Part shown: piece by piece, positions 1 to 6,302 of the stretch
Numbering within the stretch: position 1 is the first letter of the stretch
Layout of the letters: the number at the start of each line of letters is the position of its first letter
NCBI GenBank assembly: GCA_902478725.1
Contig: CABSMD010000089.1
Coordinates: 1 to 9,363, forward strand
Length of the DNA stretch: 9,363 nt
Source: an uncultured Clostridia bacterium
GTDB lineage: Bacteria > Bacillota > Clostridia > HGM11514
Direction of reading: 5' to 3'
Translations under genes and position numbers: made by a program
Notes under the pieces: model-generated
Seen by the model: only the letters and a program-made list of their open reading frames with translations
Told to the model about the DNA's origin: nothing
Database searches by the model: none

Positions 1-773
1 TCAAAAGATTTTGCTTTCTTCGCCGCAGCAGTAATGGCGTCGCGCAGCTTATCTTTCTCCGTTTGAAATTTGGTTTTCATGGGAGTGAAACCCTCTGCAA
101 TAAGCTCAGCGTTCAACTTGTCCAGATTGATCTGCCCGCGCTGTTTAGCATAATACTCCTGCTGCGTAATTTTGTTGACAGACGGGGAAAGCAAATCGAC
201 CTGATTGAGATTTTCCCTCAAGCAGATATTCATAAGAGATTGCTGTAAATGCTTTAGGTAATCTTTCGTCAGATGGTGTTTGTAGCCCGCCTTACAGTCG
301 ATGGGCCGTTCCATAAAGGGCTGCTGCGGAACATCCAGCTTTCGCAGACTGTTGATTACGATATGCACATGGATATTGCCGCTGCCGTTGTGACCGTCCA
401 TGTGGGTGCAGACCAACGCCTGATGCCCCGGAAAGTTAGCTTTTACATATTCCATGCCGATGGCCTGCGCCTGTTCACCTGTCAGTTCACACTCGTCTTT
501 GTCGGCAGGATCGAAGCTGATGAGGTAGTGGTGCGTCTTGATTTCATTGTAATTTTGATTCTTGTGGTACTGCGCATTAAGCATTTCGCACTCCACATCA
601 AAAAGTTCCGGCTCACAGTTTATGCCCTCCAGAAGAATATCTCGGCGGAGTACCCAGTTCCCGTTTGCATCCAGCAGGGGTTTCTTCAGAACTTCATCAT
701 GCTCATATTTCAAATAGTCGAGTGCAGCACCATAGTCTGCACTTTTACCCGCGACGTGTTTTAAGATTGCCAC
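1..773 (-). CDS. MOBP-type relaxase, N-terminal part (cut by window edge)
   Basis: DNA relaxase that nicks oriT and pilots the transferred strand during conjugative mobilisation. About 257 residues are visible and the frame stays open at position 1, so the C-terminus is missing. It begins M-A-I-L-K-H, a common relaxase start. Y20 (context LDYLKY) is the best candidate for the strand-transfer tyrosine by position relative to RP4 TraI. The metal-binding histidine motif is clear: H124-M-D-G-H, then N-I-H135-V-H137-I-V-I-N. The GTG start at 773 is chosen because AGGTGAT, a 7-nt match to the extended Shine-Dalgarno sequence, lies 4 nt upstream. An in-frame GTG at 782 is possible but fits the family N-terminus less well. 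The gene overlaps the end of mobC by 29 bp, which suggests translational coupling. Family assignment is by motif; the MOBP subclass is less certain. Confidence 0.92.
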   Translation of the reverse strand, partial: MAILKHVAGKSADYGAALDYLKYEHDEVLKKPLLDANGNWVLRRDILLEGINCEPELFDVECEMLNAQYHKNQNYNEIKTHHYLISFDPADKDECELTGEQAQAIGMEYVKANFPGHQALVCTHMDGHNGSGNIHVHIVINSLRKLDVPQQPFMERPIDCKAGYKHHLTKDYLKHLQQSLMNICLRENLNQVDLLSPSVNKITQQEYYAKQRGQINLDKLNAELIAEGFTPMKTKFQTEKDKLRDAITAAAKKAKSF

Positions 774-1137
774 GATAATCACCTGCCAGTCCTGCAATTT
801 CTTTCCGCATAGCGCGAAGGTCAGTCATGCAACGATTGATTTCTTCCAGAATGGCACGAGATTGGATGCCGCCGCTGTTGAAAAAGGCTGCAATTTGGTT
901 CAGGTTATTTCCGATATGGGAAAGCTGTCTTGCAAAATCTCGCAGTTCTGCAATGTCGGCAACGATGTTGTAATGAACGTGAAGTTTCTCGGTTATGGCC
1001 TGTTTCCTTACATAAACAGCAATGGGATAGCCAGCCTGTTCAGCAGAATACGAAACCAGTGCATACTCTACATCGGTAAAGCGAACCATTACATTGTTAG
1101 TCCGCCTGATACTTTCGTCATTTTTTGGTCGAGCCAC
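745..1137 (-). CDS. mobC: MobC-like relaxosome accessory protein
   Basis: Small DNA-binding protein that assists the relaxase at oriT. The 130-residue product starts M-A-R-P-K-N and has a ribbon-helix-helix-like N-terminus (about residues 12-50: VMVRFTDVEYALVSYSAEQAG, then YVRKQA). The C-terminal helical part reads LRDFARQLSHIGNNLNQIA and ends with a charged helix, the classic MobC (PF05713) pattern. The GTG start at 1137 is chosen because AGGAGG (plus-strand cctcct at 1146-1151) lies 8 nt upstream. The longer in-frame TTG start at 1173 would put this ribosome binding site inside the gene and lies in a hairpin. The gene is immediately upstream of, and overlaps, the relaxase. Its 5' flank carries the inverted repeats expected of an oriT. 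Family call is confident from sequence pattern and context. Confidence 0.92.
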   Translation of the reverse strand: MARPKNDESIRRTNNVMVRFTDVEYALVSYSAEQAGYPIAVYVRKQAITEKLHVHYNIVADIAELRDFARQLSHIGNNLNQIAAFFNSGGIQSRAILEEINRCMTDLRAMRKEIAGLAGDYRGNLKTRRG

Positions 1138-1160
1138 AGTATAATCCTCCTGTATTTTAT

Positions 1161-1246
1161 AGTTGCGAAGCAACTCCCGATAAGCCGTAGGCGTTCGGCT
1201 GCGAACACATTCATGTGGAGCCAGATAGCCAAAATCTGAGATTTTG
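1161..1246. other. candidate oriT region with four inverted repeats
   Basis: Four short perfect inverted repeats are packed into 86 bp just upstream of mobC: AGTTGC-gaa-GCAACT (1161-1175), AGCCG/CGGCT (1183-1187 and 1196-1200), CACAT-tc-ATGTG (1206-1217), and CAAAATC-tga-GATTTTG (1230-1246). Relaxase/MobC operons usually have oriT directly upstream, with a relaxase recognition repeat next to the nic site, so this is the natural place for it. I cannot assign the nic position from sequence alone. The first repeat would also form a hairpin in the mobC 5' leader, 9 nt before its ribosome binding site, so it could instead act in mobC expression. Confidence 0.5.
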
Positions 1247-1260
1247 TGCGTACCGTGGGA

Positions 1261-1280
1261 ATGGGGAACGGAATCCCCAT
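1261..1280. repeat. 7-bp inverted repeat ATGGGGA/TCCCCAT
   Basis: Arms 1261-1267 and 1274-1280 are perfect reverse complements around a 6-bp spacer (acggaa). It lies 14 bp beyond the last repeat of the candidate oriT and may be part of that structure or a protein-binding site. No T-tract follows on either strand, so it is not a convincing terminator. Confidence 0.45.
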
Positions 1281-1345
1281 CAAGATTGCCGGGAACGAAA
1301 AATCACGAAAGTGAGTTTTGAGTTACCATAGGCGAATCTTGCTCT

Positions 1346-1369
1346 AAGACAGAAAAAGACCTGTCTTTT
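1346..1369. repeat. two mutually exclusive hairpins sharing one arm
   Basis: AAGACAG (1346-1352) pairs with CTGTCTT (1361-1367). The same right-hand segment can instead pair locally as AAAAGAC (1354-1360) with GTCTTTT (1363-1369). The two folds cannot coexist in one strand. The segment lies in the gene-free stretch upstream of the 53-residue ORF. A role as an RNA switch or a weak terminator is only a guess. Confidence 0.4.
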
Positions 1370-1408
1370 ACCGTATGCCGCAGACCTATCAAAAGAAGTC
1401 CTTCTATA

Positions 1409-1506
1409 AATAGGAATCCGCAGCCCCGATTTGGAATACACTTTTCAATTTTTTTTTGAAATTTTTTCAAAAATTGTATTCCAAAATGCCCTTCTGGATT
1501 CCTATT
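1409..1506. repeat. 98-bp nested palindrome
   Basis: Three layers of inverted repeat share one centre. The outer arms AATAGGAATCC (1409-1419) and GGATTCCTATT (1496-1506) are perfect over 11 bp. The middle arms TTTGGAATACA (1430-1440) and TGTATTCCAAA (1475-1485) are perfect over 11 bp. The inner arms CAATTTTT (1446-1453) and AAAAATTG (1469-1476) are perfect over 8 bp but overlap the middle right arm by 2 bp, so the inner and middle stems compete at that edge. Ten-base internal loops separate the outer and middle arms. The loop is almost pure T/A. The right foot ends 5 bp before the GGGGGG ribosome binding site of the following ORF. It could be a cruciform or single-stranded origin, a protein-binding region, or a leader RNA structure; sequence alone does not decide. 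Confidence 0.75.
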
Positions 1507-1527
1507 AGTAAAGGGGGGATTGATTTC

Positions 1528-1689
1528 ATGAAGCAGAAAGAGCGTTTTGATGAAAAAGCTCAACAGGAACATACGGAGCCTGTGCATCACAGAAAAGCCA
1601 TCATCAAGGGCATTACCGTATATGAATCGTTCCGGCCAGAGGGCAGCGAACTGTGGGATTGCCTGCTGCAGAGTATGGGAAAGCACTGA
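1528..1689 (+). CDS. small 53-residue protein of unknown function
   Basis: I do not recognise this gene with confidence. The ATG at 1528 is preceded by a GGGGGG ribosome binding site with 9-nt spacing. The product is hydrophilic and charged at its N-terminus (MKQKERFDEKAQQEH). It then has a short hydrophobic/aromatic core (KAIIKGITVYESFRPEGSEL) and ends LWDCLLQSMGKH. The layout, a basic start followed by a strand-like segment and a terminal helix, resembles the tiny TnpW-type proteins found near relaxase and recombinase genes of clostridial elements, but I would not assign it to that family. An in-frame start at 1456 exists but lies inside the palindrome and lacks a ribosome binding site. Its position between the mobilisation genes and the recombinases, behind a large palindrome, suggests a regulatory or accessory role; this is inference. 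Confidence 0.55.
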   Translation: MKQKERFDEKAQQEHTEPVHHRKAIIKGITVYESFRPEGSELWDCLLQSMGKH

Positions 1690-1720
1690 AAAAGAAATTT
1701 TGAAAAATGTGCGCAGCAGC

Positions 1721-1749
1721 TTGATTTTCGTGTCACAGCTTGGTAAAAT
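1721..1749 (+). promoter_or_regulatory. candidate sigma-A promoter for the tandem recombinase genes
   Basis: TTGATT (1721-1726) and TAAAAT (1744-1749) are separated by exactly 17 bp, matching the -35/-10 layout with two and one mismatches to consensus. The recombinase start at 1835 lies about 80 bp downstream. No terminator was seen between the small ORF (ending 1689) and this point, so read-through from upstream is also possible. Confidence 0.4.
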
Positions 1750-1834
1750 ACAGACGGGTTAAGTGAATAGTGCAATCAAAAGCCATTAACTTTCTGGATT
1801 TTACCATGCAATTTGCGTGGAGACAGGAGGTTTA

Positions 1835-3481
1835 ATGGCTTTGTTTTTTTACAAGGAAAAGAATAAAGACATACGGGCAGCGGCCTATCTGAGATTGTCC
1901 ATCGAGGATGGTGACAAGGCCGAGAGCAACAGCATCGGCAATCAGAGAGAACTGATTCGGGATTTTGCAGCAGAACGGCCAGGACTGCATTTGGTCGAAG
2001 AATACGCTGACGATGGCTATACGGGAACCAACTTCAAGCGGCCTGCATTTACCCGCCTGATGAACGATGTGCGGCAGAAGAAAATCAAGTGCATCGTGGT
2101 GAAAGACCTCTCACGCTTTGGCCGCAACTATCTGGAAGCAGGATACTATATCGAAACGGTGTTCCCATTTTTGGGGATTCGATTGATTGCTGTTACAGAT
2201 AATTTTGATAGTACGCGCACAGAGGACATGGAAAGTCTGGCTCTCCCGATTCGGAATATGGTCAACGCAATGTACGCGAAAGACATATCCAAAAAGATAT
2301 GGACTTCTTTGCAACGTAAGAAAGAAGCAGGCTATGCAGTCGGAAACGATGCTCCGTATGGCTATATTCGGAACCCCATGACAAAGCGTAATGAAATTGA
2401 CCCGGAAGCTGCATTTTATGTGCAGTTGATTTTCCAGTGGGAACTGATGGGCGTACCAATTTTTGAAATCGCCCGACGAATGACATTGCTGCAGGTTCCG
2501 ACTCCACGGGAGTGGCATAGAAAAATGGTTGAGGGAAAAGAAGTGCTTACCTGTAAAAAATGGGGCGTAACCACGATCCGGCACATTCTGGAAAATCAAA
2601 CCTATGTGGGCGATACCATCAACAATAAGAGTACACAGAAGTTATTCGCAGGACAGGACAGGCACGACCTTCCCAAAGAACAGTGGTATGTGGCAAAGAA
2701 CACACATCCGGCTATCATTGCAAGGGATGATTTTGAAAAGGTGCAAAAAATCCTGAAGAGGAATCAAAAGGTGTTCCATACAATAAGAGCAAAGTCGGAG
2801 CAGATTCGGGCAGAATATCAGAATGACCTTGCAGGAATGGTGTTCTGCGCAGATTGCGGCAGGCCAATGGAGTTTGAGCGACTGCCGCATGGAGCAGAAG
2901 AAAGTAAAAAGGTCTGCTACTACATTTGCAAAGCGAGGCAGGCTGACGACAAGTGCATCGGCCACCAGATTCCAGAAAAACTGCTGAAAGCCCTGATAAT
3001 GGATCAGCTGCATTTGTTCATTGTCCAGCTGTGCGATAAACGGAAGGTGCTGGAAGAATTGCAGAAAATCGAGGATGTGCAGAATCCCGTCTACCGGGCA
3101 AAGGGTGAAGTTATGAGCCTGACCGATAAAGTCAGCCAGATGGCCAAGAAGCGGGAACAGCTTTATGCGGACTATGTGGCGGGTGTGGTGGATTCCGAAG
3201 ATTACCAACTGATTCGGGAAGATTATTCCAGACAATACGATGGCCTGCGAGCTGCGCTGCAGGAAGCGGAGAGCAAAAAAACGGAAGTGGAACGGCAAAT
3301 CGAAGAATACCTGAATATGACTTCTCATTTGGAAGAACATCTGGACAACTTTGAATTTGACATTCAGTTGGTAAAATCCCTTGTGCAGAAAATCAAAGTG
3401 AGTGCGGACAAGCGGATTCGGATTGTTTTTGGATTTCAGAATGTGTTTACAGAACTTGGAAAGGAGAGTGCAGAAACATGA
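1835..3481 (+). CDS. large serine recombinase 1 (TnpX/TndX-like)
   Basis: Site-specific recombinase expected to excise and integrate the element by serine-mediated double-strand exchange. The 548-residue product has the full domain order. The resolvase-type catalytic domain has YLRLS with nucleophile S22 and R20, then DDGYTGTNFKRP (60-70), then SRFGRN (93-98). A recombinase domain follows (about 170-330). A zinc ribbon uses C338-x2-C341, C361/C365 and C374, and a long coiled-coil region (about 400-500) comes before the C-terminal strand segment. The ATG at 1835 is preferred because AGGAGG ends 4 nt before it; the in-frame GTG at 1817 has no ribosome binding site. The stop overlaps the next recombinase start by 4 bp (ATGA), so the two are almost certainly co-translated. 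Key catalytic residues look intact. Substrate att sites are not identifiable. Confidence 0.95.
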   Translation: MALFFYKEKNKDIRAAAYLRLSIEDGDKAESNSIGNQRELIRDFAAERPGLHLVEEYADDGYTGTNFKRPAFTRLMNDVRQKKIKCIVVKDLSRFGRNYLEAGYYIETVFPFLGIRLIAVTDNFDSTRTEDMESLALPIRNMVNAMYAKDISKKIWTSLQRKKEAGYAVGNDAPYGYIRNPMTKRNEIDPEAAFYVQLIFQWELMGVPIFEIARRMTLLQVPTPREWHRKMVEGKEVLTCKKWGVTTIRHILENQTYVGDTINNKSTQKLFAGQDRHDLPKEQWYVAKNTHPAIIARDDFEKVQKILKRNQKVFHTIRAKSEQIRAEYQNDLAGMVFCADCGRPMEFERLPHGAEESKKVCYYICKARQADDKCIGHQIPEKLLKALIMDQLHLFIVQLCDKRKVLEELQKIEDVQNPVYRAKGEVMSLTDKVSQMAKKREQLYADYVAGVVDSEDYQLIREDYSRQYDGLRAALQEAESKKTEVERQIEEYLNMTSHLEEHLDNFEFDIQLVKSLVQKIKVSADKRIRIVFGFQNVFTELGKESAET

Positions 3482-5082
3482 TTGCAGCGTATCAGCGCAT
3501 TTCAAGGGCTGATGGCGATCTGGGCAAAGATGGCAAAGATAAGAGCAACAGCATTGAAAACCAGAAAGAACTGATCCTGCGGTATATCTCCTGCAAAGAA
3601 AGCCTGCAAAATGTGCCTGTGATGGATTTTGTGGATGACGGCTACACAGGCAGCAATTTTGACAGACCTGGATTCCAGCAGATGATGGATGGTGTGCGCA
3701 ATGGCAAGATTGATACCATCATCGTGAAAGACCTTTCCCGTTTTGGCCGCGATTATATCGGTGTGGGCGAATACATGGAGCAGATTTTCCCCCTGCTGGG
3801 TGTCCGGCTCATTGCCATCAACGATAACTATGACAGCAATAATTATAAAGGCACAACGCTGGGAATGGATGTGGTCGTCAGTAATCTGGTAAATACCATG
3901 TACTGCCGGGATGCAGGAAAGAAACTGCGGACTGCCAATCAGGTTAAGTGGCGCAAGGGTATTACAACGGCATCTGCTGCACCGTTCGGCTATCAGTTTG
4001 ACCCGGACAAAAAGGGCGCATTTATCATTGACCCGCCAGCCGCAAAAATCGTGCGGCGTATTTTCGACCTTGCTATTCTGGGGCTGGGAACAAGAGATAT
4101 AGCGATGATGCTGAATGACGAAAATGTTCCTGTGCCGAGCGTATATAACAAAGAAAATAAGGCGTATGGCAAGGAAACGACCTATACCATCGCCCCAGTG
4201 ATTCTTTGGGATAGCTCTCGCGTCTGGAAAATTCTCACGGCGTATGTGTACACCGGGGCAATGGTTTTGGGCAAAACCAAAACACTGATTTCCGGCAAAA
4301 GCATTATCAGAACAGTTCCCAAAGGGCAGCGGTACATTACAGAAGGAACCCATGAAGCAATCGTAAGTCGTGAAGAATTTGAAAAAGCGCAGCTTGTCAT
4401 AAAGAGCAACAGCCATAAAGTGCTGATGGGCAGCGTGGACTTTCCACTGAAAGGCAAAGTCCGCTGCGGAAATTGCAGACGAGTGATGGCGCACAATTTC
4501 AAACAGGTTGTACCGACATTCTGGTGCAGAGAGGGCTTGGAACTGGTTGGGCAGACCCGATGCACATCTGAGATATTTCAGGTCAGTGATATTGAAAGTG
4601 CCGTCTTTCAGGCTCTGAAAAAGGAACTCTCTCTGCTGGATTCCCTTTATGGTGATATTCAAAAAGAAGAACAGGATTTGAAGGAAGCCCACAAAAAGGC
4701 AAACCGCCGTAAAACTCTGATGGAGCAGGAATTAAAAAATCTAAAGGGAGAGAAGATGCGGATGTATGAAGAATATGCGGCAGGAACACTCCCGTTGGAT
4801 ACCTACAAGCAGAAAAAGCAGGAGTGTGATAGACGAATTTCAGAGGTAGAAGAAAAAATAGAACTGGAAAAAGGAGTGGAATCCACTCGGAGTGCTGTGC
4901 CGGGAACTGTGCGTGCAGCGGCAGAGCAGGCAGAGAATTTCCTGCACGGTACGAGGCTCACGGCAGGTATGGTATCGGCCTTTATTGAAAATGTCTTTGT
5001 GCATGATGGAGGGCGTATTGTGGTACGGTTCAAATACGAGCAGAGCATACAGGATACTGTAAAGGCACTGCAGACAGGCTGA
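3478..5082 (+). CDS. large serine recombinase 2 (TnpX/TndX-like)
   Basis: Second full-length large serine recombinase, 534 residues. The catalytic domain begins almost at the start codon: AAYQRIS with R7 and nucleophile S9, then DDGYTGSNFDRPG, then VKDLSRFGRD (S87, R88, R91). The recombinase domain is followed by a zinc ribbon with C330-G-N-C333, C350 and C362. A basic/acidic coiled coil (about 380-470) precedes a C-terminal segment VFVHDGGRIVVRFKY, typical of these enzymes. It starts inside the stop codon of recombinase 1. The two proteins share the motif layout but differ clearly in sequence, so they are diverged paralogues, not a recent duplication. Tandem pairs of this kind, such as CcrA/CcrB of staphylococcal cassettes, can need both subunits; that both are needed here is inference. 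Confidence 0.95.
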   Translation: MIAAYQRISRADGDLGKDGKDKSNSIENQKELILRYISCKESLQNVPVMDFVDDGYTGSNFDRPGFQQMMDGVRNGKIDTIIVKDLSRFGRDYIGVGEYMEQIFPLLGVRLIAINDNYDSNNYKGTTLGMDVVVSNLVNTMYCRDAGKKLRTANQVKWRKGITTASAAPFGYQFDPDKKGAFIIDPPAAKIVRRIFDLAILGLGTRDIAMMLNDENVPVPSVYNKENKAYGKETTYTIAPVILWDSSRVWKILTAYVYTGAMVLGKTKTLISGKSIIRTVPKGQRYITEGTHEAIVSREEFEKAQLVIKSNSHKVLMGSVDFPLKGKVRCGNCRRVMAHNFKQVVPTFWCREGLELVGQTRCTSEIFQVSDIESAVFQALKKELSLLDSLYGDIQKEEQDLKEAHKKANRRKTLMEQELKNLKGEKMRMYEEYAAGTLPLDTYKQKKQECDRRISEVEEKIELEKGVESTRSAVPGTVRAAAEQAENFLHGTRLTAGMVSAFIENVFVHDGGRIVVRFKYEQSIQDTVKALQTG

Positions 5083-5093
5083 ATTTGAGATAG

Positions 5094-5154
5094 GACTGGG
5101 TTGCCCATGTTGGAACATCAAAGAATGTGTTATAACATGGGCAACGGACCAGTC
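5094..5154. repeat. 18-bp inverted repeat with a 3-nt bulge
   Basis: The inner arms GTTGCCCATGTT (5100-5111) and AACATGGGCAAC (5134-5145) are perfect over 12 bp. They continue outward as GACTGG (5094-5099) and CCAGTC (5149-5154) after a 3-nt bulge (gga, 5146-5148). The 22-nt loop contains AACAT, which can alternatively pair with the ATGTT at the inner edge of the left arm. No T-tract follows, so it is a poor terminator. It sits between the recombinase 2 stop and the ribosome binding site (about 5157-5164) of the membrane protein gene, where it could control that gene's translation or be a protein-binding or recombination site. Confidence 0.7.
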
Positions 5155-5168
5155 GGAAAGAGGACACT

Positions 5169-5480
5169 ATGAAAGCGATTCGATGGCTGTTAAAATTGAT
5201 GTTGGTGATGATAACCCTCCCGCTGCTCCTTGCGGTGTGGCTGGCGAAGTGGTTTGTGGTATTTTTGCATCACTGTTCTGCGTGGTTTTTCTATCTGCTG
5301 GGCAGTGTGCTATTGGCAACGGCGATTCTTTCGTACCTCATGCATCAGTCGCAAGGAATGGAAGCACTTCAAATGCTGATCGGTGGATTTGTGATTTTTA
5401 TGATACCGCAGGTGGTCGGCGGCGTGGTAGTACTTCTGGAACTGGCGGCAGTAATGCTTCGGCAGGTATGGTACATATAA
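5169..5480 (+). CDS. small three-helix membrane protein
   Basis: 103-residue, very hydrophobic product with three predicted membrane segments at about residues 7-33, 38-58 and 68-97. The basic N-terminus MKAIRWLLK suggests an N-in start. There is no cleavable signal peptide and no catalytic motif. A GGAAAGAGGA ribosome binding site lies just upstream of the ATG. The first two hairpin-like segments and the G-G-F-x-x-F-x-x-P stretch loosely recall the small CD1845-type membrane proteins of clostridial conjugative elements; this comes from memory of the family and is weak. It follows recombinase 2 at 86 bp with an inverted repeat in between, so it may be in the same transcript. A role in conjugation, or a small membrane toxin or holin-like role, is possible; I make no functional call. 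Confidence 0.7.
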   Translation: MKAIRWLLKLMLVMITLPLLLAVWLAKWFVVFLHHCSAWFFYLLGSVLLATAILSYLMHQSQGMEALQMLIGGFVIFMIPQVVGGVVVLLELAAVMLRQVWYI

Positions 5481-5527
5481 GATGCCAGACCCGGATAGCC
5501 CGCCTTTGGAACTGCTTGAATAAAAGC

Positions 5528-5577
5528 AACGCCCTCATAGTTGAGAGGATTAGTATCTTCTCGACTATGAGGGTGTT
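5528..5577. terminator. strong hairpin, candidate bidirectional terminator
   Basis: A near-continuous stem of about 23 bp (three G·T wobbles) pairs AACGCCCTCATAGTTGAGA (5528-5546) and the following GGAT with ATCT and TCTCGACTATGAGGGTGTT (5559-5577). It is capped by the 4-nt loop TAGT (5551-5554). It lies 47 bp after the membrane protein stop. The plus side is followed only by TTT. On the minus side a CTTTTATT tract follows the stem, downstream of the XRE gene. The convergent arrangement fits a shared terminator, though the weak T-tracts leave other roles open. Confidence 0.55.
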
Positions 5578-5788
5578 TCATTCCGCAGGAATGTGATAGT
5601 TATAGGTAGGTGGTGTCCTAACCAGACACTGAGTGGCTATGCGGAAAAGTGGTCTAAGGTACATACTGAGTTCCGACAATCAAAAACATAGGGTCGTATA
5701 AACCACAAACAGCACCCAGGAAAATTCGAGGGTGCGTCTGTAGCTTATGCGGGCCGTTTCAATTTTCGCTTTTATTACGAAAAAAATG
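5578..5788. other. gene-free stretch between two modules
   Basis: No supported coding sequence, tRNA or insertion sequence is visible here. It contains a small inverted repeat GTGTC-ctaacca-GACAC (5613-5629) and another, GCACCC/GGGTGC, around 5725-5745. An A/T-rich hairpin TTTTCG/CGAAAA (5763-5783) sits at the XRE stop. The stretch separates the tandem-recombinase block from the repressor/ATPase block, and could hold an old element junction or att remnant, but I see no direct repeat proving this. Confidence 0.4.
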
Positions 5789-6130
5789 TTAAATTCCGAG
5801 ACTGGCAAGTGTGGCCTTTAATTCTTTCACCATGCGGATAATGATTTCTTGCTCGGTTTGATTACAATCCAATAGAAGTCGGTGTAAGTCAGAACCAGAA
5901 GTGGAAAAAGAATAATCAAGACTGTCAACGAGTAAATCATCAACAGAAATATGTAGAACATTGGCGAGATCAATCAAGGTTGGCAAACTGGGAGTCTTAG
6001 TGCCACTTTCAAGGTAAGCAATATATTCACGACTACAGTTGGTCAAGGCTGCTAGCTTTTCTTGAGTTATATTGAACTTCAAACGATAAAAACAAATTCG
6101 TTTCCCCAAAGCAATACAATTAATGGACAT
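5789..6130 (-). CDS. XRE-family helix-turn-helix transcriptional repressor
   Basis: 113-residue DNA-binding regulator. Residues 8-66 form a Cro/cI-type helix-turn-helix: LGKRICFYRLKFNITQEKLA, then the recognition helix region around SREYIAYLESG, then PSLPTLIDLANVLHISVDDLL. A short helical tail (about 80-111) probably dimerises. The ATG at 6130 is chosen because AAAGGA lies 9 nt upstream and the domain starts just after it; the longer reading from 6241 would run through the operator region without a ribosome binding site. The gene is divergent from the ATPase operon and two matching palindromic operators lie between them, so it most likely represses that operon and perhaps itself. This is inference from layout. 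Its base composition is more A/T-rich than the flanking recombinase genes. Confidence 0.9.
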   Translation of the reverse strand: MSINCIALGKRICFYRLKFNITQEKLAALTNCSREYIAYLESGTKTPSLPTLIDLANVLHISVDDLLVDSLDYSFSTSGSDLHRLLLDCNQTEQEIIIRMVKELKATLASLGI

Positions 6131-6219
6131 ACAAAACATTCCTTTCAAATGCCCACATAAGTTAATACTATTATTTTTGATTTTTAGCACTATAACAATA
6201 GAAAAAAGCCAAATGCATA

Positions 6220-6264
6220 GCTCAGAATTCGGTGGGTACACCTCTAGCAGTTGTGTATTCTGAG
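6220..6264. repeat. nested inverted repeat beside the operators
   Basis: CTCAGAAT (6221-6228) and ATTCTGAG (6257-6264) are perfect 8-bp arms around a 28-bp loop. Inside the loop, GGTG (6231-6234) and CACC (6239-6242) form a second small repeat. It adjoins the first TGTAAAC operator and sits upstream of the XRE gene. It may be a further regulatory site, or the leader structure of the XRE transcript. Confidence 0.4.
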
Positions 6265-6266
6265 AG

Positions 6267-6295
6267 CGAAATGTAAACTACTGGTTTACATTTCG
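6267..6295. promoter_or_regulatory. operator 1: 12-bp perfect palindrome
   Basis: CGAAATGTAAAC (6267-6278) and GTTTACATTTCG (6284-6295) are perfect reverse complements around tactg. The core TGTAAAC-N5-GTTTACA recurs 31 bp downstream. Size and symmetry are those of a dimeric helix-turn-helix repressor site. It lies between the divergent XRE gene and ATPase operon, so that regulator is the obvious candidate ligand. Confidence 0.7.
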
Positions 6296-6302
6296 ATGCA
6301 CA

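Noticed and set aside
273..764. 163-codon plus-strand open frame
   Set aside because: It lies opposite the relaxase, whose histidine motif and family N-terminus are clear on the minus strand; the plus-strand product has no recognisable pattern.
862..1239. 125-codon plus-strand open frame
   Set aside because: Antisense shadow of mobC, with no ribosome binding site of note.
1303..1686. 127-codon minus-strand open frame
   Set aside because: It runs through the large palindrome and antisense to the better-supported 53-residue ORF; it looks like a chance frame.
1817..1834. GTG start for recombinase 1
   Set aside because: It would place the AGGAGG ribosome binding site inside the gene; the ATG at 1835 uses that site.
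2642..3505. 287-codon minus-strand open frame
   Set aside because: Antisense to recombinase 1; same reason as above.
3502..4692. 396-codon minus-strand open frame
   Set aside because: Long, but exactly antisense to recombinase 2, whose catalytic and zinc motifs prove the plus strand codes; composition effect of the complementary frame.
5183..5596. 137-codon alternative plus-strand frame over the membrane protein gene
   Set aside because: It runs into the terminator-like hairpin, has no good ribosome binding site and no pattern; the overlapping frame gives three well-formed membrane helices behind a good ribosome binding site.
6131..6241. Upstream extension of the XRE gene
   Set aside because: The extra 37 residues would cover the promoter region, have no ribosome binding site, and the family domain begins after the ATG at 6130.
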